A model generated the notes under the pieces. It was not told where the DNA came from. It worked only from the letters and a program-made list of their open reading frames with translations, and ran no database searches. From positions 124,001-188,000 of the forward strand of contig WFVD01000026.1 of the NCBI GenBank assembly GCA_015491865.1: a stretch of DNA of 64,000 nucleotides, given 5' to 3'. The translations under genes and the position numbers were made by a program. Of this stretch, positions 27,169 through 34,149 are shown one piece after another (position 1 is the first letter of the stretch; each line of letters opens with the position of its first letter). The stretch comes from Gammaproteobacteria bacterium (GTDB lineage Bacteria > Pseudomonadota > Gammaproteobacteria > SZUA-140).

Positions 27169-28578
27169 ATGCTAATTAAATATCTATTTGCGAAAAACGA
27201 AGATATACCGGCAGGTTCGTCGTCGGTATTCTTTGGTTTTTCAGCAATTTTTTGGTTTGTAATAGGGACTGGGCTAGGTTCCTTTAATGCCGCCAAGCTG
27301 GCATTTCCGGACTGGGTTACTGGTACGGAAATGTTTGCTTTTGGTCACATGCGCCAGGTGCATGTACTAGCTGTCATTCTTGGCTGGATTTCAATGGCGT
27401 TCGCAATGACCATGATGTACATGACTCCAGCGCTGGGTAACACCAAGCTGTGGTCTGAAAAACTGGGTCTCTGGAATGCGTTCCTATGGAATGTTGGCCT
27501 GAGTCTTGGTCTTTTTCTATTGTGGATGGGGATTACATCTGGTCGTGAATATTCAGATCTGATCTGGCCGATCGATATTGTGGTCTTCCTTGGTGTACTG
27601 CTTCCGCTGGGTATTAACGTCTGGATGACCATTGCACATCGTAGAACCCAGGGTATCTATATTACCAACTGGTTCTTCGGTGCTTGTATCTTTATGGTAA
27701 TGGTTGTATTCGCGGTAGGTCAGTCTCCAGAGCTATTCAACTTGACTGGCTTAACAGAAGCGTACATGACTTTCTGGTTTGCCCATAACGTACTTGGTCT
27801 ATGGATTACGCCAGTTGCAGCAGCGATTGCTTATTACACCATTCCAAAGTTGACCGGTAACCCACTCTATTCACATAGAATTGGTCATCTGCATTTCTGG
27901 TCAATCATCGCGTTCTACTCAACACCAGCGTCGCATCACCTGATGTCTGCCCCACTGCCTGAATGGTTGAAGTCATTCGCATCTGTAGAAGGTGTTTTGA
28001 TTCTGATCCCGGCAGTAGCATTCGTAGCTAACATCTTGCTGACAATGAAAGGCAAATGGAGCATGTTTGTTGAGAATGTTGAGACCAAGTTCTCTATTAC
28101 TGGTGTTCTGCTTGCTATTCCTTTGAATATGCAGGGTGGTTTCCAGCAGACTCGTGCGATCAACTGGTACGTCCATGGTACTGGCTGGATTGTGGCTCAC
28201 GCTCATCTGGCACTGCTTGGTATGTCTACATTCCTGGAAATCGCGGCTGTATACTTCGGTCTTCAGCAGATCCTGAGAAGAAAACTTTACTCTCTGGCGC
28301 TTGCTAATTTCCATTACTGGTTCGTTCTGATCGGCTTTTGTATCTACTGGATCTCAATGACTATTGCTGGTCTGATTCAGGGCGCAGGGAAGATCTACGA
28401 AGTACCATACATTGACGTGGTGGTTGCAGAACATCCATACATGATCGCTCGTTGGGTTGGCGGTACAATGGTATTTACCGGTAACCTGGTATGGCTCTAC
28501 AACATGTACATGACCGCTCGCGAAGGAACCGTAGTTCCAGCTGGTCGTTATGCCCACGAGATGGCTTACGAACGCTAG
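27169..28578 (+). CDS. ccoN: Divergent C-family heme-copper oxidase subunit I (CcoN-like)
   Basis: This 469-residue protein with about 12 helices is the catalytic subunit. H65 (MRQVHVLAVILGW) and H346 would ligate low-spin heme b, H344 the high-spin heme, and H206 (FAHN), H256 and H257 (SHHL) the CuB site. Y250 stands six residues before H256, where C-family oxidases have their His-linked tyrosine. Positions match Pseudomonas stutzeri CcoN almost without gaps, yet Q322 replaces its conserved Glu. Family placement is firm. O2 reduction is favoured by the tyrosine, but an NO-reducing branch of the family is not excluded. GGAGGAGAGGG precedes the ATG. Confidence 0.88.
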   Translation: MLIKYLFAKNEDIPAGSSSVFFGFSAIFWFVIGTGLGSFNAAKLAFPDWVTGTEMFAFGHMRQVHVLAVILGWISMAFAMTMMYMTPALGNTKLWSEKLGLWNAFLWNVGLSLGLFLLWMGITSGREYSDLIWPIDIVVFLGVLLPLGINVWMTIAHRRTQGIYITNWFFGACIFMVMVVFAVGQSPELFNLTGLTEAYMTFWFAHNVLGLWITPVAAAIAYYTIPKLTGNPLYSHRIGHLHFWSIIAFYSTPASHHLMSAPLPEWLKSFASVEGVLILIPAVAFVANILLTMKGKWSMFVENVETKFSITGVLLAIPLNMQGGFQQTRAINWYVHGTGWIVAHAHLALLGMSTFLEIAAVYFGLQQILRRKLYSLALANFHYWFVLIGFCIYWISMTIAGLIQGAGKIYEVPYIDVVVAEHPYMIARWVGGTMVFTGNLVWLYNMYMTAREGTVVPAGRYAHEMAYER

Positions 28579-28671
28579 AAGCTAGCTTTAGTAAATCGTC
28601 GTACATATCCCCTTCTCTCAGTGAGGGTCGAGAGAAGGGGGATAAAAAAGATAAATGGGAGGGTTTTAAAC

Positions 28672-29628
28672 GTGGCATTTCAACAACATAAATTAGGGGC
28701 AGCGGCTATCGGGGGGATGTTAGGTCTCTCGATGTGTATTACGCTAATGTTTCCAAGTTTTGACTTTCGTTCAGCGGAGTCAACTTGGGTTGGTCTGGAT
28801 AAGTCATTATCTAATGGCCGTGTAATTGGCTTTAGTTACGAAGATCCACTTGTGACCGGTGCGGGTAAGCCTATCACAGTGATTTTGGACAAAGATCCAA
28901 AAACTGGAGAGAAAATTGATCCGCCAATGCGTGCTTATGTCTATGAGCCGGGTGTGCCATTCGCACCAGCTGTCCGTCATCCAGCTAATACTGGGCCAAC
29001 GGTGAGCCAGTTGAGTTTGAATCTTGGAAAAATGGGTGAGGCAAGTGAAGCTCAGGGCGCTGTTTTCGGTATTAATCGCGGTGAAGTTAATGGCAAAGAC
29101 TGGGATTACATTGAAAATCTAACAGCACTCAAAGGCTGGACACCAGCTGATACTCTGCGTGCTGCATCAGATGAAAATACCCGCTACGTCGGTAAAGGCA
29201 AGACGGTCTACATCACTGAGGGTTGCTGGTGGTGTCATACACTACTACCTGAGCAGACACAAGACTGGCAGATCTTTGGTGCTCCACCAATGCTAGGCGA
29301 TTTCAACGGTGAAATGCCAACAGCTTTTGGTTCTGACCGCAAGGCTCCTGATATCCTTCATGTAGCTTCACGTAACTCATCAAGAGAATGGATGGATATG
29401 CATTTCTTCAATCCACGTCTTGTTCAGCCAAACTCAATCATGCCGCGTTTTGATTACCTTTGGGGTGAGACAGATGCACATGGCAACAAGATTGATTTTG
29501 ACAAGTGGCGTGCAGAGTATAAGGAATACCGAGCTGGAACTAGGATCTATCCACCTGAAATTCCAGAATATGCAGGTAATTCTGAAGCACGTGCGCTCGT
29601 TGACTGGATCCTGACGAGTCTCAAGTAA
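28672..29628 (+). CDS. ccoO: CcoO-like monoheme cytochrome c subunit
   Basis: This 318-residue protein has one N-terminal membrane anchor (about 8-28) and one heme site CWWCH (185-189), then the CcoO-type order GSDRKAPDILHVASRN and FNPRLVQPNSIMP, where M257 is the likely axial ligand. It is the membrane cytochrome partner of CcoN. The start is GTG 28672 with GGGAGGG upstream; ATG 28621 is less likely because it has no ribosome site. It is longer than usual between anchor and heme. No ccoP gene follows. Confidence 0.87.
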   Translation: MAFQQHKLGAAAIGGMLGLSMCITLMFPSFDFRSAESTWVGLDKSLSNGRVIGFSYEDPLVTGAGKPITVILDKDPKTGEKIDPPMRAYVYEPGVPFAPAVRHPANTGPTVSQLSLNLGKMGEASEAQGAVFGINRGEVNGKDWDYIENLTALKGWTPADTLRAASDENTRYVGKGKTVYITEGCWWCHTLLPEQTQDWQIFGAPPMLGDFNGEMPTAFGSDRKAPDILHVASRNSSREWMDMHFFNPRLVQPNSIMPRFDYLWGETDAHGNKIDFDKWRAEYKEYRAGTRIYPPEIPEYAGNSEARALVDWILTSLK

Positions 29629-29647
29629 CATTTGGGGAGAAATATAA

Positions 29648-30283
29648 ATGGCTATTAAATTTGACCAACCGTTCTACTCTCTCTCTGATGAGGCTGAGCA
29701 GAACAGAATAATTGAACTTTGGGAGGCCGAGAAACATGGTGGGCTTTGGGAGGGTAATAATCGCTTACCATTTCCATTAACGTTTCTTATGGGCCTGATC
29801 ATTTTGACTGCGTTCATGATCACAATGCCAATTTGGGGGCAACGTCCGACTGCACATGACTTTGTTGAGCATGTGGCTCTGATGGATTCCCCTGAAATCC
29901 AGGCGATTGAAGATCCTGCCGCCAAAATGGCTAAAATCGATGAGATCGCCTATCAACGTGCAGATTCTCGTGTGAAGGCATCATTGGAACGTCACCCTAT
30001 TTCGTGGGATGATCTTCTCAATATTGCACCTCACATCAAAGAAGCACAGGCATCCGGTAAATACCCACTAGATTACTACTCAGTACTAGGTGACAAAATT
30101 GTACTGGCTAACTTTGAAGGCAATCCAACAGCTGATGGTTCTCCAGAAAGAAAGCAACCCTGGTGGGATACTGGTTACACTATTGATGTTTTTTATGTGA
30201 CTTACTTTATTCTTTTTGCATTCTTTGTCACTAAGCGCCTGCCGCACTTCAGCCGCAAGCCTGATATGTCAAATGCCAAGTAA
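29648..30283 (+). CDS. Two-helix membrane protein of the ccoNO operon
   Basis: This 211-residue protein has a helix at about 43-63 ending in MPIWGQRP, a hydrophilic domain of about 100 residues, then PWWDTGYTIDVFYVTYF with a second helix. It occupies the place where ccoQ/ccoP are normally found but has no heme motif. The PxWGxRP ending of helix 1 recurs in the protein at 38532-38969 beside ccoG. GGGGAG precedes the ATG. Probably a structural subunit; no family recognised. Confidence 0.6.
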   Translation: MAIKFDQPFYSLSDEAEQNRIIELWEAEKHGGLWEGNNRLPFPLTFLMGLIILTAFMITMPIWGQRPTAHDFVEHVALMDSPEIQAIEDPAAKMAKIDEIAYQRADSRVKASLERHPISWDDLLNIAPHIKEAQASGKYPLDYYSVLGDKIVLANFEGNPTADGSPERKQPWWDTGYTIDVFYVTYFILFAFFVTKRLPHFSRKPDMSNAK

Positions 30284-30300
30284 TCAATAGGAGAATTACA

Positions 30301-30453
30301 ATGTTAGATATTGATCACGGACCTACTGTGTTTGCAACCATTATTACGCTGGTATTTATTTTACCAGGTCTCTATGGCTTGCTATTTGTTGATAGCTATT
30401 GGAAGCAGCATAGAGATAACGCTGCCGAAGGTGGAGATGATGTATTCAACTAA
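30301..30453 (+). CDS. 50-residue CcoQ-like single-helix protein
   Basis: ATG 30301 (AGGAGA upstream) opens a 50-residue ORF: MLDIDHGPTVFATIITLV, one hydrophobic helix, then SYWKQHRDNAAEGG and an acidic tail. Single helix plus short charged C-terminus, and position at the end of the ccoNO operon, resemble CcoQ, the small cbb3 subunit. Sequence similarity is too low to name it. The operon terminator follows 20 bases later. Confidence 0.65.
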   Translation: MLDIDHGPTVFATIITLVFILPGLYGLLFVDSYWKQHRDNAAEGGDDVFN

Positions 30454-30473
30454 GGTTGATATTACTTAGTCTG

Positions 30474-30506
30474 AAAAAAAACCGCCCTTACGGGCGGTTT
30501 TTTTTT
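30474..30506 (+). terminator. Strong intrinsic terminator closing the ccoNO operon
   Basis: AAAAAAACCGCCC, loop TTAC, GGGCGGT followed by a run of T. The A-tract before and T-tract after make it able to act in both directions. Confidence 0.95.
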
Positions 30507-30617
30507 AAGCGACAGCCATATGGCATTAATATATAATCATACTTCTTTAGTCTGGTTTTACTCACAGATGCTTGCTAAAGTGTGTTGCTTGATAGCTGAT
30601 CGGAAACTTGTGTCGAT

Positions 30618-30965
30618 ATGATGGTTTTAGACTTTATAAGTGGTAGCCCCTTTTTGATGAAACTATGGGTCTATGTTAGTGGGCTGCAGTTGGCAGTTGA
30701 AGAGGTAGTTGATAATCGCGTATTAGGCATTGATATGAGTATCGAAGGCCTACGCTCTCAGACATTTAGTGTCGGTATCTTTATATTTTTAGTAATTTCG
30801 CTAATATTCTTCTCAATTATCATCTATTTTTATTTGCCCAGGGGGAAAAATAATAAAAACAAGTTAAAGAGGGGCGAAAAGGTGATGTTTGGAGCGATAA
30901 TAGCAGGCATATTTATTGCCATCGGAATGGGCTGGTTACAGCTAATTGAAGGTTTCTTACTGTAG
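30618..30965 (+). CDS. Two-helix membrane protein, unknown
   Basis: This 115-residue protein has hydrophobic helices at about 50-72 and 88-110 separated by a basic loop (GKNNKNKLKRGEK). It opens the second respiratory transcript, 10 bp before the ccoS-like gene. The start ATG pair at 30618/30621 has no strong ribosome site. No family recognised. Confidence 0.5.
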   Translation: MMVLDFISGSPFLMKLWVYVSGLQLAVEEVVDNRVLGIDMSIEGLRSQTFSVGIFIFLVISLIFFSIIIYFYLPRGKNNKNKLKRGEKVMFGAIIAGIFIAIGMGWLQLIEGFLL

Positions 30966-30974
30966 GGGTCAAAA

Positions 30975-31265
30975 GTGAAAGAATATATACAATCATTACC
31001 TGATGGGTGGACGATATATTTATGGATGGTAGCTGCGGCAGGCATACTGATTGGCGCTGCTTTCCTATTACGCTGGGGTTTTAAAAACAACCAGTTTGAC
31101 GAAGACATTAAGTATGTCGTATTTGATGATGACGATGTTGATAAAATGAGTGATGAAGATTTTAAGAAGAGCAAGGAAGTACAGCAGAAGCAGGAAAATC
31201 TGCGTGAAGAAGTGTTAAGGAAGCGCGCAGAGCAGAAGCAAGCAAAAAATAATGAAAAAAGGTGA
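30975..31265 (+). CDS. CcoS-like cbb3 assembly protein with extended tail
   Basis: In this 96-residue protein one helix (about 14-33) is followed by RWGFKNNQFDEDIKYVVFDD. This matches the CcoS pattern of helix, then W-x-x-K/R-x-x-QFDD and an acidic DDD end. CcoS helps insert cofactors into cbb3 oxidases. After it comes an unusual charged coiled tail (SKEVQQKQENLREEVLRK) absent from ordinary CcoS. GTG at 30975. It overlaps the next cytochrome gene by 14 bases. Confidence 0.65.
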   Translation: MKEYIQSLPDGWTIYLWMVAAAGILIGAAFLLRWGFKNNQFDEDIKYVVFDDDDVDKMSDEDFKKSKEVQQKQENLREEVLRKRAEQKQAKNNEKR

Positions 31266-31743
31266 GAAGTTAATCTTTGCTCTTATTGGGCTAATCGCAG
31301 TTGTATCGGTTGTTTATCAGGGGTGGCAGGTTGCAAATGTCACAGAAGAAGATCCTGGAATTCCTTATTATTCGACTGCCTCAAATGAGCTTAGTGATAA
31401 AGCAGGAAAACTTATAAGAAAGCACTCGTGTAGAGAGTGCCATAAGATTTTCTTTTTAAATGATCTGACACAAAATGTCCCCTCGCCTTCATTGGATGGG
31501 ATTGGCTCTTTACGAACTGAGGAGTGGTTGTATAACTATTTCTCGGCTGAGAATCCTCAGGAAATAGTTCCAAGTCGATTGAAGCAGCGTTTTCAGATGC
31601 CTTCACTTGCTCATCTACCAGAAGAAGATCGTCGGGTATTAGCTGCATACATGGCTAGCCTGAAGGTCGAAGACTGGTACCTGGAAGAGACACGCAAGGC
31701 TGCATATGAAAAACGTACAGGTAAAGAGTATCAACCAGAGTAG
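31252..31743 (+). CDS. Membrane-anchored monoheme cytochrome c (paralogue)
   Basis: This 163-residue protein has an N-terminal anchor (MKKGEKLIFALIGLIAVVSV), one heme site CRECH, then SLDGIGSLRTEEWLYNYF and FQMPSLAHLPEEDRRVLAAY, where the Met is the probable axial ligand. The GIGS-x-R-x-x-x-WL motif and the KxGEK start are shared with the cytochrome at 23776-24435. It is a likely electron donor or subunit for the CcoN-like enzyme, replacing CcoP. Confidence 0.82.
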   Translation: MKKGEKLIFALIGLIAVVSVVYQGWQVANVTEEDPGIPYYSTASNELSDKAGKLIRKHSCRECHKIFFLNDLTQNVPSPSLDGIGSLRTEEWLYNYFSAENPQEIVPSRLKQRFQMPSLAHLPEEDRRVLAAYMASLKVEDWYLEETRKAAYEKRTGKEYQPE

Positions 31744-31752
31744 GTAGAGGCT

Positions 31753-32241
31753 ATGTCGTTTACATCTGTATTTAGAGTGACACCCAGAGATGTGGCATGG
31801 GGGTTTTTTGCTGTACTGGTTGGTGCTGGTGTCAATATGGCTGGTGACAGGCTAATGGGTGTTAGTTTGGAGCTGTTTTACGGTGTGCAAACGTTTAATC
31901 CTATGTGGATCGTAACGCTCTTCTTCGTCCCCTTTATTGCGGGAATTGTGGTCTCGCTGATTTTTGGCCTCGGTGGTAAGATTCTGGCATATTTCTCTCC
32001 CATTATTGTTAGAGTTTACGAGTACAATGCGCTCTACGACCATCGATTAGATCTACCAGATGGAGTAACACTACTCCCGGTGGGTTACTGGATCCTGGTA
32101 GTGATCATTGCCGTAGAGGCAGCCGCTATTGGTGGGGTGATCGGTGAAATTGTGAATAAGAAAGTTTATGGTCGTTCAGCCAAATCTAAATTCCATAAAC
32201 GACATCAAAAAAAGCAGGACGAACCAACAGAAAAAGTGTAA
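31753..32241 (+). CDS. Three-helix membrane protein, unknown
   Basis: This 162-residue protein has hydrophobic segments at about 13-30, 48-75 and 105-130. A conserved-looking loop YEYNALYDHRLDLPDG and a Lys/His-rich tail (HKRHQKKQDEP) follow. It lies in the second respiratory transcript between the cytochrome and the SUMF1-fold gene. No family recognised. Confidence 0.5.
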   Translation: MSFTSVFRVTPRDVAWGFFAVLVGAGVNMAGDRLMGVSLELFYGVQTFNPMWIVTLFFVPFIAGIVVSLIFGLGGKILAYFSPIIVRVYEYNALYDHRLDLPDGVTLLPVGYWILVVIIAVEAAAIGGVIGEIVNKKVYGRSAKSKFHKRHQKKQDEPTEKV

Positions 32242-32281
32242 TTGTTTTTTCCTGCTGATGACATAAGATACTTCCCTGATT

Positions 32282-33337
32282 ATGAATAGATTTAAACACC
32301 AGGCTCCGCTGACAAAAGAACAGCGACTGATACGTAAACGTTATATAGGTGCAACTTTTGTTACCTGTATTGTCTTATCGCTAGTGGGTGGCACAATTCA
32401 TGTGCTTGAGCTAGGGTCGAACCGCATGCACGACATGCGAGATAAGGCGGGAATTGACCTTGCGCTTGAGCATGACCATATTCGAGCAGCGGGTGAAGAG
32501 TTGTTTGTTCAGGTTGATTTCGAATTTGGAGACATACAACAGGCGAGTTATACGGTCGAAGAGGCTGCGGCGCTGTTAACACCGGAGCAATGGGCCGAAT
32601 TAGAGACGATGATTGATATTCCGGCAGGCGAATTTCTGATGGGGACGAATCGAAAACAATCCAATGTATATAACCGGCCGCAAAATGTTGTTAAAACAGA
32701 TGCCTATCGGATTGATAAATACCCGGTTACAAATGCGCAGTATGCCCGTTTTGTTGCGGCAACAAATCATCGACCTCCGTTACACTGGAAGGATGGCAAG
32801 ATTGCCGAGGGGCTGGAGCTTCACCCCGTTACGATGGTCTCCTGGAAAAATGCATCCGATTATGCAGCCTGGGCAGGAAAGCGACTGCCAACAGAAGCTG
32901 AATGGGAAAAGGCTGCTCGCGGTACAGAAGGCTACCGATGGCCGTGGGGAAACCACATGGATGCCGAGCGACTGAATACTTACTATAGTGTCGGCAGCAC
33001 CACGCCATATAACGCCTACCCAAATGGAGCAAGCCCATATGGTGTGATGGATATGGCCGGTAATGTTAGTGAGTGGACGGCTGATGACTTTACCGCTTAC
33101 ATGGGAAGTGCTGCGCCTAGCAGTATTTTTAAAGTAAGAAAAGCCAAAGAGCCCAGGCAGGGGCCAGCCAAAGCGATGAAGATGGCTGAGTTCGAAGAGA
33201 CAGATGAGCGTTATAAAGTACTACGCGGTGGTTCGTGGAAGAGCGATCCTTTCTCAACTGCGACATACCACCGCAACTATGCATGGCCTAATTTCGCATC
33301 TGATTTCTTTGGATTTCGTTGCGCCCAGACACCGTAA
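32282..33337 (+). CDS. Membrane-anchored SUMF1/FGE-fold protein
   Basis: This 351-residue protein has one helix at about 21-42, a short linker, then a formylglycine-generating-enzyme-type domain (about 110-351). Family marks are IPAGEFLMGTN, YPVTNAQYARFV, RLPTEAEWEKAARG, MDMAGNVSEW, YKVLRGGSW and FFGFRCA. The paired catalytic cysteines of true FGE are absent: YHRNY stands where CYRYRC is found in the human enzyme. Sulfatase activation is therefore unlikely. SUMF1-fold proteins such as NirV occur in denitrification clusters, and the role here may be maturation or a structural subunit. Confidence 0.8.
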   Translation: MNRFKHQAPLTKEQRLIRKRYIGATFVTCIVLSLVGGTIHVLELGSNRMHDMRDKAGIDLALEHDHIRAAGEELFVQVDFEFGDIQQASYTVEEAAALLTPEQWAELETMIDIPAGEFLMGTNRKQSNVYNRPQNVVKTDAYRIDKYPVTNAQYARFVAATNHRPPLHWKDGKIAEGLELHPVTMVSWKNASDYAAWAGKRLPTEAEWEKAARGTEGYRWPWGNHMDAERLNTYYSVGSTTPYNAYPNGASPYGVMDMAGNVSEWTADDFTAYMGSAAPSSIFKVRKAKEPRQGPAKAMKMAEFEETDERYKVLRGGSWKSDPFSTATYHRNYAWPNFASDFFGFRCAQTP

Positions 33338-33346
33338 ACCATAGGT

Positions 33347-33625
33347 TTGAAAATGAAACGCCTGATCACATCATTGTTATTTACGGGATTGGCTGTTTTG
33401 CCGATTACCAGTTTTGCAGCCGATAGCTACCGCTGGCTTCATGTCACAATCGACACGCCATGGATGATCTTTCTTTTTTTACTACCGATGGTGCTGATCC
33501 CCGCCATATTGATGGCAATCCTTTACTGGAAGTTTGCAGGCCGTACCCCGGAGACAGAGAAGAAAGAGAAGCCGGCTAAATCGACTGCTGAGGTTGTACC
33601 GGGTCAAAATGAGACGATAGATTAA
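33347..33625 (+). CDS. Secreted/anchored one-helix protein, unknown
   Basis: This 92-residue protein has a signal peptide (cleavage near SFAAD), a short periplasmic strip (SYRWLHVTIDTPW), a membrane helix (about 42-64), then a Lys/Glu-rich tail. It abuts the next gene (stop/start overlap by one base). No family recognised; it looks like an accessory subunit. Confidence 0.5.
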   Translation: MKMKRLITSLLFTGLAVLPITSFAADSYRWLHVTIDTPWMIFLFLLPMVLIPAILMAILYWKFAGRTPETEKKEKPAKSTAEVVPGQNETID

Positions 33626-33993
33626 TGAGATCAATTTCACGCATTTCAACGCTGTTTTTCGTATTGATGTCGCTACTGCTAACGAGTCTTAATGCGACTG
33701 CGACTGATGATACGCAGAGTGAAAACAACGCGCATGCTGTGCTGGCACCTTTTATTGATAAGGAAGAGGTGCTGGGTGAGGCGGTTGCCATTGATGACGA
33801 GCAGAAGCATCTGATACTGTTTTATATGGGCGTTGTGTTACTGTTCCTGATCCTCGCTACCGCCATCATCGGCCTGCAAATGGCACTGTTTGGTAAGCAG
33901 TTATTTGTTCAGCATATGATTAGTGCCGGCTTTACTGTGTTCCTCTCACTGGCGCACGCCGTTACCGCGATAGTCTGGTTCTTCCCCTTTTAG
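33625..33993 (+). CDS. Signal-peptide plus two-helix membrane protein, unknown
   Basis: This 122-residue protein has a signal-like N-terminus (cleavage near NATATD), an acidic stretch (APFIDKEEVLGEAVAIDDEQ) and two helices (about 65-85 and 96-118). It ends the respiratory transcript and is coupled to the previous gene by a one-base overlap. No family recognised. Confidence 0.5.
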   Translation: MRSISRISTLFFVLMSLLLTSLNATATDDTQSENNAHAVLAPFIDKEEVLGEAVAIDDEQKHLILFYMGVVLLFLILATAIIGLQMALFGKQLFVQHMISAGFTVFLSLAHAVTAIVWFFPF

Positions 33994-34149
33994 TGAGCTT
34001 CTTTGTGCAGTCGCCGTAGTTGTGTCACCCTGGACTCGCTGCTACGCTAATCCGTTTGCACTAGCGCCCACGTTCAGCATTTAGTGGCGCTGGCTGACCA
34101 GGGGATAGGCGGGTTAAGTTTGTTATATTCATTTCAAAAAAGAAGTGCA

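Noticed and set aside
30590-30610. TTGAT half-site resembling FNR (TTGATAGCTGATCG)
   Set aside because: The second half-site does not match ATCAA, so the FNR pattern is incomplete.
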